Source: DASQTB01 sp035642095 (GTDB lineage Bacteria > Actinomycetota > UBA4738 > CALAEC01). Taken from it: a stretch of 32,093 nt of DNA. The notes beneath the pieces are model-generated. The model was given only the letters and a program-made list of their open reading frames with translations. It did not search any database and was not told where the DNA came from. Positions 7,282-14,342 of this stretch are shown here, piece after piece (position 1 is the first letter of the stretch; each line of letters starts with the position of its first letter). A program made the translations under genes and the position numbers. Location of the stretch: NCBI GenBank assembly GCA_035642095.1, contig DASQTB010000080.1, positions 1 to 32,093 of the forward strand. Direction: 5' to 3'.

Positions 7282-8308
7282 CGATGACCTTCAGGAACTG
7301 CCAGCCGTACTTAAACGCGGGGGGCTTCTTCGTCTCGCCGCTGGCTCGGGCGCGCACGCTGATGGGGACCTCGAGGATCCGAGCTCGCTGTCGGAGGGCC
7401 TCGATGATGACCTCGCTGGTCCAGAACTGATCCTCGCGCAGGATGAGCTCCCGGAGGGTCGACGATCGGATCGCCCGGTAGCCATTCGAGACGTCGGTGA
7501 TCCGGGTTCCGGTCATCAGCGAGACCAGCCGGGACAGGATCAATACCCCGAGGTGCCGGACACGGCTCTCCTGCTCGAAGCTGCCCAGGATCCGCGAGCC
7601 CTGGACCATGTCGTACTCGTCCCGGAGGATCGGCTCGATCAGACGGGGCAGCTCCGCGGGATCGTGCTGCCCGTCGGCATCGATCGACGCCACCACCACG
7701 GCGTCGAGCTTCAGGGCCAGCTCGTATCCGACCCGGACCGCCTGGCCGCCGCCGCGGCGGATCGGCAAGCGGGCCACCAGCGCGCCCGCTCGACGAGCGG
7801 CCTCGGCGGTTCGATCCTCCGAGGCGTCGTCCACCACCAGCGGCACCACCGGCTGTCCGTCGACCTTCTCCGGCATGGCCAGGAGGACGTCGCCCACGTT
7901 CGCCTCCTCGTTGTGCGCCGGGAGGACGACCACGATCCGATCGCCTGCCGGGAGGCTGTCCACCTGGTCCTCCGGCAGGGAGCCGGTTCCCATCCACTCC
8001 ATTAGGAGCTGGAAGTCCCGGCGGGTGATGTCGGTCTCGGACTGGTTCCGGAGGATCAGGAGAAGCAAGACCACGTTGCCGAACAGGAGCACGGCCAGCA
8101 GGCGCCGGCCGCCCCCCCGCCGAAAATTGAACAGGTCGAACAGTGGGTCGAACAGGCCCGGGGCAACGGCCAGCGCGCCCACCACGAGGGCCAGCGAGGT
8201 GGAGATGATCAGGTTGAGCCGGGTGATACGACGGCGACGGTACCGAAGCACCGCCGATGCGAACAGGGCGGCGGCCAAGATGCCGCCGAGGATCCGGAGG
8301 GCGATCAA
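7262..8308 (-). CDS. DUF2304 membrane domain fused to GT2 (DPM1-like) glycosyltransferase
   Basis: 348 residues from a TTG that overlaps the upstream stop codon (TTGA). Residues 1-100 form a three-helix DUF2304 domain (ALRILGGILAAALFASAVL; LIISTSLALVVGALAVAPG; LLAVLLFGNVVLLLLILRN). A GT-A domain of the dolichol-phosphate-mannose-synthase type follows: IVVVLPAHNEEANVGDVL, VVDDASEDRT, the metal-binding Asp residues in DADGQHDP, GSRILG, and SNGYRAIR near the end. Such enzymes usually load a sugar onto a polyprenyl phosphate. Coupling to UDP-sulfoquinovose synthase suggests sulfoquinovose as the sugar, which is inference. The C-terminus has no extra membrane helices. Confidence 0.9.
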   Translation of the reverse strand: MIALRILGGILAAALFASAVLRYRRRRITRLNLIISTSLALVVGALAVAPGLFDPLFDLFNFRRGGGRRLLAVLLFGNVVLLLLILRNQSETDITRRDFQLLMEWMGTGSLPEDQVDSLPAGDRIVVVLPAHNEEANVGDVLLAMPEKVDGQPVVPLVVDDASEDRTAEAARRAGALVARLPIRRGGGQAVRVGYELALKLDAVVVASIDADGQHDPAELPRLIEPILRDEYDMVQGSRILGSFEQESRVRHLGVLILSRLVSLMTGTRITDVSNGYRAIRSSTLRELILREDQFWTSEVIIEALRQRARILEVPISVRARASGETKKPPAFKYGWQFLKVIVKTWLR

Positions 8309-9483
8309 GGAGCGGCCGGCTGGCGCTGGGCGGGCCGCCAGCGGGTCCGAGGCAGGATGTGCTCCGGGATGACCCGGTCGCGGTAGCGGCGGATCGCATT
8401 GAACATCGACTCGATCAGGGTCTCCGACAGGTGATGGGGCTGGAGCCCGAGATCGAGCAGGTGGGTGTTCGCCGCGTTGTAGTAGTGGGCCTCCTTCTCG
8501 ACCCGGGGGTTGTCGACGTGATCGATCGTCACCTCCAGGCTGATCTCCTTCCCGGCCCTGACCACCAGCTCGGCCAGCTCCAGCACCGTGAACTGCTCCG
8601 TGAACTGGTTGAACACGCGATACTCCGCGGCGCTCGCCGGGTTCTCCACGGCCAGCTCGACGCATTGGATCGTGTCCACCAGATTGAGGTAGCCACGGGT
8701 CTGGCCGCCGGCCCCGTAGACGGTCAGCGGATGGCCGATGACCGCCTGGAGACAGAACCGGTTGAGGGTCGTCCCGAAGATCTCGTCGTAGTCGAACCGG
8801 GTCAGCAGCCGCTCGTCCGCCTCGGTGTCCTCGGTGTGGATCCCGTACACCACGCCCTGATTCAGATCGGTCGCCCGGAGCTCCCAGATCCGGCAGGCCA
8901 GCTGGATGTTGACCGAGTCATGGACCTTCGACGCGTGATAGAAGCTGCCGGGCTGCTTCGGATACGGGAGGAGATCGGAGCGCCCATGGTGTTCGACCTC
9001 CAGGAACCCCTCCTCGATATCGATGTTCGGGGTTCCGTACTCACCCATCGTGCCCAGCTTGATCAGATGCGCCTCCGGGGCCAGATCCCTCATGGCGAAC
9101 AGGACGTTGAGGGTCCCGGCGATGTTGTTGTATTGGGTGAACACGGCATGGGCCCGTGACGCCATGGAATACGGCGCGGAGGGCATCTCTCCGTAGTGGA
9201 CGATGGCCTCCGGCTCGAAGTCACGCATGAGCCGTTCCACGACGTCGGGCCGGCACAGGTCGCCCTCCACGAAGGTGATCGAGCGGCCGGCGACCTCCTT
9301 CCATGCTCCTACTCGCGGGCCGAGACCGGCCGCCACCGGGGTCAATGACTCCGTGCCGTTCTCCCGATGAGCCCGGCGACGGAGGTAGTTGTCGACCAGG
9401 TGGACGTCGTGGCCGCGCCGCGAGAGGTGCATCGCGGTAGGCCAGCCAAGATACCCGTCGCCGCCGAGGATCAGGATCCGCAT
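8305..9483 (-). CDS. sqdB: UDP-sulfoquinovose synthase (SQD1/SqdB-like)
   Basis: 392 residues. This NAD-dependent short-chain dehydrogenase/epimerase-fold enzyme makes UDP-sulfoquinovose from UDP-glucose and sulfite. The N-terminus MRILILGGDGYLGW gives the nucleotide-binding loop. The family-specific blocks are highly conserved: HYGEMPSAPYSM, YNNIAGTLNVLFAMRD, LIKLGTMGEYGTPNIDIEEG, LPYPKQPGSFYHASKVHDS, ATDLNQGVVYG, FGTTLNRFCLQA, LTVYGAGGQTRGYLNL and VFNQFTEQF. Catalytic Thr145, Tyr182 and Lys186 fall at the same numbers as in plant SQD1. It is coupled to the GT2 enzyme and transcribed divergently from the first phosphodiesterase. Products can be sulfolipid SQDG or a sulfoquinovose-containing glycan; the locus does not decide which. 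Confidence 0.95.
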   Translation of the reverse strand: MRILILGGDGYLGWPTAMHLSRRGHDVHLVDNYLRRRAHRENGTESLTPVAAGLGPRVGAWKEVAGRSITFVEGDLCRPDVVERLMRDFEPEAIVHYGEMPSAPYSMASRAHAVFTQYNNIAGTLNVLFAMRDLAPEAHLIKLGTMGEYGTPNIDIEEGFLEVEHHGRSDLLPYPKQPGSFYHASKVHDSVNIQLACRIWELRATDLNQGVVYGIHTEDTEADERLLTRFDYDEIFGTTLNRFCLQAVIGHPLTVYGAGGQTRGYLNLVDTIQCVELAVENPASAAEYRVFNQFTEQFTVLELAELVVRAGKEISLEVTIDHVDNPRVEKEAHYYNAANTHLLDLGLQPHHLSETLIESMFNAIRRYRDRVIPEHILPRTRWRPAQRQPAAP

Positions 9484-9508
9484 GTGCTTGCCCTGTGGAT
9501 GGACCGCC

Positions 9509-9515
9509 TATTGTA
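9509..9515. promoter_or_regulatory. Symmetric -10 element shared by sqdB (minus) and phosphodiesterase 1 (plus)
   Basis: TATTGTA contains TATTGT on the plus strand and TACAAT on the minus strand, so one element can direct transcription both ways. The plus-strand start would fall within a few bases of the GTG at 9524, giving a leaderless message. The minus-strand start would lie about 20 bases before the sqdB ATG. A weak plus-strand -35 (TTGCCC, 9488) has a short spacer. Confidence 0.5.
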
Positions 9516-9523
9516 AGGCACGC

Positions 9524-11263
9524 GTGAGTCCTCCCCTCCGACACGCCGGCCCCGTGCGGGCCGCCCTCCTGGCTCTGGTGCTGGTTAGCGCGGCGTGCGT
9601 CGACGAACGCCCCCCCGGAGCGCCCCCCGGAGCGCCGACCGTCGACGGGATGGCCCGGGCCGTCGGCCGGGACGTGCTCACCACGGTGGCCCGGGGCTAC
9701 GTGCCCGGACGGTCCGGCGACATCCTCTTGGTCCCGGCTCCGTGGAACGTCCTCGGTCAGTGGAACGGCGGTCTCCGCGGGATCGCTGATCCGCGGACCA
9801 CGCATGCCTCCCCGTGGTCGTACCACCAGCGGGTCCCCATCGTCCTCTCGGGTCCCGGCTACATCCGTTCGGGCGCCGTGTCGAGCCGGTCGGTCGACGT
9901 GACGGACCTGGCCCCGACGTTCGCCGACCTCCTTGGGATGTCGTTCGACGCTCCGGACGGCGACGTGCTCGGCGAGGCCCTGGTCCCGGCGGCGCGCCGG
10001 CCTGATCCTCCCCGGGTGATCGTCCTGCTGGCCTACGACGGGGGCGGGTGGAACGTGCTGGAGCAGTGGCCCGAGGCGTGGCCGGTTCTCAGAAGGGTGA
10101 TCGAGAACGGGACGACGTACGTCAACGCCACGGTCGGCTCGTCACCGTCCCTGACGGCTCCCGTCCACGCCAACATGGGGACCGGCGGCTATCCCCGGTA
10201 CCACGGCCTTCCGGAGAACACCGCCCGTCGTCCGGACGGCGAGATCAGCGAGCTGTTCTACAAGGAGGCCGACCCGGTCCTGCTTCGCGGCCCGACGGTG
10301 GCGGACGCCTGGGATGAGGCCAACGGCAACCGGGCGTGGGTCGGCCTCCTGGGATTCGAGTCGTGGCACCTGGGGATGATGGGGAAGGGCGCCCGGAGCC
10401 CGGGGGGCGACCACGACATGGCCATCCTGTGGGAGCGAGAGGAGTTCGACTTCCGAACGAACGAGGAAGCCTACCGGCTTCCCAGCTACCTCCCGCCTCC
10501 GACGAAGCTTGCCGGGCACCTGCACGACCTCGATGCTCGGGACGGCGCCCGCGACGACCACTGGCGGGGGAACGACCTGTTCAGCGGGGACACGTTCATC
10601 CTTCCCGGGACCCCGGCGTTCGTCGAGTTCCAGGCGGGGGTCCTGGCCCAGGTGCTGCTCCGAGAGCCGATCGGTGAGGACGCTGTCACCGACTTCCTCT
10701 TCGTGGAGATGAAGAGCACGGACTATGCGGGCCACATCTGGAACATGCTCCGTCCCGAGGTCGGTCAGGTCCTGGAGGCCCAGGACCGGGCGCTGGGAGG
10801 CCTGATGGCCGCGCTGGACGAGGAGGTCGGAGCGGGGCGATGGGTGCTCGCGGTGACGGCCGACCACGGGCAGACGCCGCTGCCCACCGCGACCGGCGGG
10901 CTCCGCATCGACCGGATCGAGCTCGAGCAGGACATCGAGGAGTACTTCGGGTCCGACGTGGTCGAGGCGCTCCACCCCACCGAGCTCTACGTGGACAGGG
11001 ACGCACTCGGGAACGAAGGGATCTCGATCACGGACGTGGCTCGGTACGTCGGCGCGTATCGGTACCGGGACGGTCTCCCCGAAGGGACCCCCGCGGCGGG
11101 GATCCCACAGGACGTGCTCGATCGACGGGTGTTCGCGGCGGCGATCCCGGGATCGGTCGTCGGGGCCATGACGCCGGGGCAGCTCGCCGAGGCGGGACCG
11201 GGAAACTACCCGGAGGGCGACCTGACGTCCCCCGTGGTCGACCTGGGGACGTTCACAGACTGA
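9524..11263 (+). CDS. Exported phosphodiesterase/alkaline phosphatase-superfamily protein 1 (circularly permuted order)
   Basis: 579 residues from GTG. A signal peptide ends at LVLVSAAC, a plausible lipoprotein cleavage site, followed by a Pro/Ala linker. Residues 60-145 (GYVPGRSGDI, TTHASPWSYHQRVPIV, VDVTDLAPTFADLLG) match the C-terminal end of PafA-like enzymes. The catalytic core comes after: Asp172 in AYDGGG, nucleophile Thr211 in SPSLTAP, Asp400/His404 in KSTDYAGH, and Asp447/His448 in TADHGQTP. With His94 from the front block, all seven expected metal/nucleophile residues are present, so it is probably an active dizinc phosphodi- or monoesterase outside the membrane. The substrate is unknown. 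The gene stands alone on its strand. Confidence 0.88.
   Translation: MSPPLRHAGPVRAALLALVLVSAACVDERPPGAPPGAPTVDGMARAVGRDVLTTVARGYVPGRSGDILLVPAPWNVLGQWNGGLRGIADPRTTHASPWSYHQRVPIVLSGPGYIRSGAVSSRSVDVTDLAPTFADLLGMSFDAPDGDVLGEALVPAARRPDPPRVIVLLAYDGGGWNVLEQWPEAWPVLRRVIENGTTYVNATVGSSPSLTAPVHANMGTGGYPRYHGLPENTARRPDGEISELFYKEADPVLLRGPTVADAWDEANGNRAWVGLLGFESWHLGMMGKGARSPGGDHDMAILWEREEFDFRTNEEAYRLPSYLPPPTKLAGHLHDLDARDGARDDHWRGNDLFSGDTFILPGTPAFVEFQAGVLAQVLLREPIGEDAVTDFLFVEMKSTDYAGHIWNMLRPEVGQVLEAQDRALGGLMAALDEEVGAGRWVLAVTADHGQTPLPTATGGLRIDRIELEQDIEEYFGSDVVEALHPTELYVDRDALGNEGISITDVARYVGAYRYRDGLPEGTPAAGIPQDVLDRRVFAAAIPGSVVGAMTPGQLAEAGPGNYPEGDLTSPVVDLGTFTD
10357..10390 (+). repeat. Direct repeat copy A, shared with phosphodiesterase 2
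   Basis: 34 bases coding for ESWHLGMMGKG differ at one position from the copy about 4.8 kb downstream. It lies inside paralogous genes, so it reflects gene duplication, but it could serve as a recombination site. Confidence 0.6.
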
Positions 11264-11960
11264 GGTAGGGATCCGCCGGCCGGGGGATGGGGCGGATCTC
11301 CGCGGCGTCGACCACGGTCTCCCGTCCGATCGGATAGAACGTGCCGGTCACCCGAACCCACTGGTCCTCCCGGAACCGGCCCGGGGGGGCCCCGACCACC
11401 CGGACCTGGACGCTCAGGGCGTCGGCGACGCAGCAGGACACGATGAACCGAGTGAGCACGAACTCGTCGGCGGGCTGGCCCTCCCGATGGGTAACGATCC
11501 CCTGGAACGTGACCCGGCTGCCGGCTCGGTCGGCCAGGGCCCGACGGGCGTCGTCCGACCACACGCCGGCGGCCACGGCCTCCAACGTGACCTGCCGGCC
11601 GACGGTCACGTCGGCCGGGCCGGCCACCACTCCCACGGCCGCCGAGCGGCGTGACGCCGCGTAGGAGCCGAGGGCCGAGGGGGGCACGGACAGGATGAGG
11701 ACCGCCGGCAGCAGCACGAAGCCCAGGGCGCCCGCGGTGCGCGCTCGGATCGGCTCCGGCCGGCCGGTCCGAGCGGTCATCACCCGCCCCACCAGGGCGA
11801 CGGTGAGGAGGATGGCTCCGGTGGGGACGACCCACGCCGTCCGGGGCGAGAGATACAGGGAGGTCCGTCCGGTGAGCAGAAGGATCCAGAACAGCGCTCC
11901 CCACGCCCCGAGGACCACGGCCGTGGCAATCCGGCGAGGGCTCCAGTTGGCCGGGGTCAT
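11253..11960 (-). CDS. TIGR03943 family protein (YcgQ-like permease partner)
   Basis: 235 residues. The N-terminal half has three or four membrane segments (ATAVVLGAWGALFWILLLTG; VVPTGAILLTVALVGRV; AGALGFVLLPAVLILSVPP). A soluble domain follows with the hallmark RFIVSCCVADAL, whose Cys pair plus Asp are diagnostic of TIGR03943, and a beta-rich end with VRVTGTFYP. Members sit next to YraQ/DUF318 permeases and are thought to act as their partner subunit; the transported substrate is not established. Its ATG overlaps the permease stop (ATGA). Its 3' end overlaps that of the convergent phosphodiesterase 1 gene by 11 bases. Confidence 0.88.
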   Translation of the reverse strand: MTPANWSPRRIATAVVLGAWGALFWILLLTGRTSLYLSPRTAWVVPTGAILLTVALVGRVMTARTGRPEPIRARTAGALGFVLLPAVLILSVPPSALGSYAASRRSAAVGVVAGPADVTVGRQVTLEAVAAGVWSDDARRALADRAGSRVTFQGIVTHREGQPADEFVLTRFIVSCCVADALSVQVRVVGAPPGRFREDQWVRVTGTFYPIGRETVVDAAEIRPIPRPADPYLSL

Positions 11961-12958
11961 CCGAAGACCACCTGGAGCCACAGGGCGCCGGCGAAGGTGA
12001 CCGCCAGGACGCCGGCGGCGACCGTCCACACGAACCGCCGTCCGAACGTGCCCGCGTACAGGGCTCCCAGCTTCGCGTCCACCATCGGCCCGGCCACCAG
12101 GAAGGCGAGCTGGGCGGCGAAGCCGAACTGGATGAACGAGGCGGCCACGAAGGCGTCCGACTCGGAGCACAGTGACAGGGCCGCGGCGAGCAGCATCATG
12201 GCCAGGATGTCGAGGATCGGCGCCCCGGCGACGGCGCCGATCACCGACTGGGGAACGAACGTCTGGACGGCCGCCGCCACGGCCACGCCGATGATCAGGT
12301 ACCGGGCCAGCATGGCGAAGTCCGCGGCCAGGTGACCGAAGTAGGCGGCGGCCCGGCCCTCTCGAGGACCGGCCCGGTCATCGACGTCGGATGGCGCCTC
12401 CCGGAGCATCTCCTTCGGGGTTCGCCTGGAGACGATCCACCCGACGGCCAGGGCCACGGTCAGCCCCAGGCCGGCCCGGCCGAGCACCATCGGCCACAGG
12501 AGATCGCGGCCCCGATAGGCGATGGCCGTGGCCACCAGGACAACAGGGTTGAGGATCGGGGCGGCCAGCATGAACGTGATCGCCGCGGCGGGGGACAGCC
12601 CTTTGACCAGCAGACGGCGAGCCACCGGCACGGAGCCGCACTCGCAGACGGGGAAGGCGAATCCGCCCAGCCCGGCCATCGGCATCTGCACCGGCCGGGG
12701 CAGGCGGGCCAGCCTGGCGAATGCCCGGGCCGGGATGAACACCTCGATCAGGGCCGACACCGCTGCTCCCAGAACGATGAACGGCAGCGCCTCGACCAGC
12801 AGCGAGGCGAAGACCAGGAGGAAGTTCTGGATCGCGGCGATGCCTGCGCCCTCGACCATGCGGGCGATCAGCGCGGCCAGGATGAGCGCGGCGACGGCCC
12901 CGGCCACCGGAGCCCAGCCGGTTCGGACGGGGCGCTCGGCTCGCTCGACCACCGTCAT
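11957..12958 (-). CDS. Permease of the YraQ/DUF318 (UPF0718) family
   Basis: 333 residues with about eight membrane helices in two blocks separated by a charged loop (RRTPKEMLREAPSDVDDRAG). The family signature FAFPVCECGSVPVARRLL, with a Cys-x-Cys inside the first block, is followed by AAITFMLAAPILNPVVLV. The second block repeats the pattern as LAMMLLAAALSLCSESDAFVA. Relatives include ArsP organoarsenical exporters and uncharacterised metal-linked YraQ permeases. Coupling to TIGR03943 points to the YcgR/YcgQ-type pair rather than ArsP. The ATG shares one base with the stop of the upstream dead phosphodiesterase (TGATG). Confidence 0.9.
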   Translation of the reverse strand: MTVVERAERPVRTGWAPVAGAVAALILAALIARMVEGAGIAAIQNFLLVFASLLVEALPFIVLGAAVSALIEVFIPARAFARLARLPRPVQMPMAGLGGFAFPVCECGSVPVARRLLVKGLSPAAAITFMLAAPILNPVVLVATAIAYRGRDLLWPMVLGRAGLGLTVALAVGWIVSRRTPKEMLREAPSDVDDRAGPREGRAAAYFGHLAADFAMLARYLIIGVAVAAAVQTFVPQSVIGAVAGAPILDILAMMLLAAALSLCSESDAFVAASFIQFGFAAQLAFLVAGPMVDAKLGALYAGTFGRRFVWTVAAGVLAVTFAGALWLQVVFG

Positions 12959-14286
12959 CAGCAGTACCTCGCGAACGTCACCGCCACCTGGGGGAAGGCA
13001 TCGACGATGGCCGGTTCTCCGCTCGGACCCCGAAGACCCCGGAGCGCGCCCAGGACGGAGTCGTCGGAGAGACCTTCCGCCGCCAGCGCATCCTGGTCGA
13101 GGAAGAGGCCTCCCGGCACGGCCGCCCGGACGACCTCCTCGCCCATCTGTCGCTCGACCTGAGCCTCGACGTCCGAGGCCGGGATCCCCGCCCCTTCCCC
13201 TTGTTGCCCCGTGGCTGTCACCAAGTACAGGACCCTCCGCCCGGCGACCGCTTCGGCCGCGGCCAGGACGTCCGCCAGGGCCCGGTCCAGGGCCCGAACG
13301 GATCCGCGCATCACCACGGCCAGGAGGTCGGGGACGTCGTCCCGGCCGTACCCGGCCGCCAGGAGCCCGGCCGCGGCGTCGGCCTGGCGCGCGGGTACCG
13401 GCTCGACGACCAGGTCGTCCCGATCGCCGTCGACGTACCACGTGCCGCCGACCACGCCGCGCTCGGTCACGTCCGAGAGGACCGCGCCGATGCGAGGCCG
13501 TTGGTCCCTGAGCTGGTCGAGGTCGTCTCCCAGGCCGGCCACCACCGAGTAGGGAGACCGTCGTCCCCACGCCCGGACCGTTCGGCCCTCGTCGTCCCGG
13601 ACCAGGGTCCCGGTGATCCCGTGGTCGCGGGGGAGCGCGCCGGTGCCGATCGTGGTGAGGACGGCGGCCGGATCGAGCGGCAGGGAACCGACCCTGGCGT
13701 CGAGGGTCCCCGGGTGGTCCTCGATGAGGCCCCGGAGCGTGGGCCAGGCCGTCGGGTCCGTCCGGAGGGCAGTGGCTCCCACACCGACCCACACCACTTG
13801 GACCACCAGCCGAGGCCGGTAGGTCCTCCGGGACACGTTCGGCAGGGCACGTCCCGAACGGACGCCGGGATGGGGACGGCGGAGACCGATCGCCTCGGCC
13901 ACCGTCGGAGCGACGGAGTCGAGCGTGGTCCCGGAGGGAACCTCCGCTCCCCGTCGGACCCCGGCCCCGGCGAACACCAGCGGGACCCGGTCAGCGGTGC
14001 CCGGGTCGATCGCCGGCCACGGGGCCTGGGGGTCGCCGCCGCCGGTCGCTCCTTGGATCGGCGTCGGGCCGGCCACGGCCATCAGGTGGGGACCGCGCCC
14101 ATCGCGGAACCCGGCCGCCAGCAGGTCCCGCACCCGGTCCGGAAGGGAGCAGAACGGCACCGGCCCGGCCGCGGGTTCCGTCGCCCGACAGGACCGGCCG
14201 ATGCACAGGGCTCGAAGCGCGGCCGCCGGAGCCGCCACCGCCAGGGCGACCAGGACGACCAGGAGCGTTCGTCGATCGGTGAGCAT
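12958..14286 (-). CDS. Catalytically dead paralogue of the permuted phosphodiesterases
   Basis: 442 residues with an N-terminal signal anchor (TLLVVLVALAVAAPAAALRAL). The order follows its neighbours: a front block (RVPLVFAGAGVRRG, SVAPTVAEAIGL) and then a core that aligns over LVVQVVWVGVG, WPTLRGLIEDHPGTLDARVGSLP and TTIGTGALPRDHGI. Every catalytic position is changed. The metal Asp is Val167 in VVWVGVG; the nucleophile region SxTxPxH has become LDPAAVL. The DxxxH segment is deleted, the DHG is Thr359-Gly360 (VTATGQQ), and the front His of TTHxxPW is gone. The reading frame is intact and codon use is normal, so this is a maintained pseudoenzyme and not a decaying gene. It probably binds or scaffolds, since it is coupled to the permease pair. 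Confidence 0.82.
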   Translation of the reverse strand: MLTDRRTLLVVLVALAVAAPAAALRALCIGRSCRATEPAAGPVPFCSLPDRVRDLLAAGFRDGRGPHLMAVAGPTPIQGATGGGDPQAPWPAIDPGTADRVPLVFAGAGVRRGAEVPSGTTLDSVAPTVAEAIGLRRPHPGVRSGRALPNVSRRTYRPRLVVQVVWVGVGATALRTDPTAWPTLRGLIEDHPGTLDARVGSLPLDPAAVLTTIGTGALPRDHGITGTLVRDDEGRTVRAWGRRSPYSVVAGLGDDLDQLRDQRPRIGAVLSDVTERGVVGGTWYVDGDRDDLVVEPVPARQADAAAGLLAAGYGRDDVPDLLAVVMRGSVRALDRALADVLAAAEAVAGRRVLYLVTATGQQGEGAGIPASDVEAQVERQMGEEVVRAAVPGGLFLDQDALAAEGLSDDSVLGALRGLRGPSGEPAIVDAFPQVAVTFARYC

Positions 14287-14325
14287 TCGGGGTCATTCTC
14301 CCAGGGGATCCGGACAGGGGTCGTG

Positions 14326-14331
14326 TACCAT
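14326..14331 (+). promoter_or_regulatory. Candidate -10 element for phosphodiesterase 2
   Basis: TACCAT ends 11 bases before the TTG start, the spacing expected for a leaderless or nearly leaderless transcript. No clear -35 was found. Confidence 0.4.
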
Positions 14332-14342
14332 CCGGCCCCGAG

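Noticed and set aside
11957..12958. ArsP methylarsenite efflux permease
   Set aside because: The Cys-x-Cys motif and TIGR03943 partner fit the YraQ/YcgR type, and no arsenic genes are nearby.
12958..14286. Phosphodiesterase paralogue as a decaying pseudogene
   Set aside because: The frame is complete, codon use is like its neighbours, and overlaps with the permease gene are precise, so a maintained pseudoenzyme is more likely.
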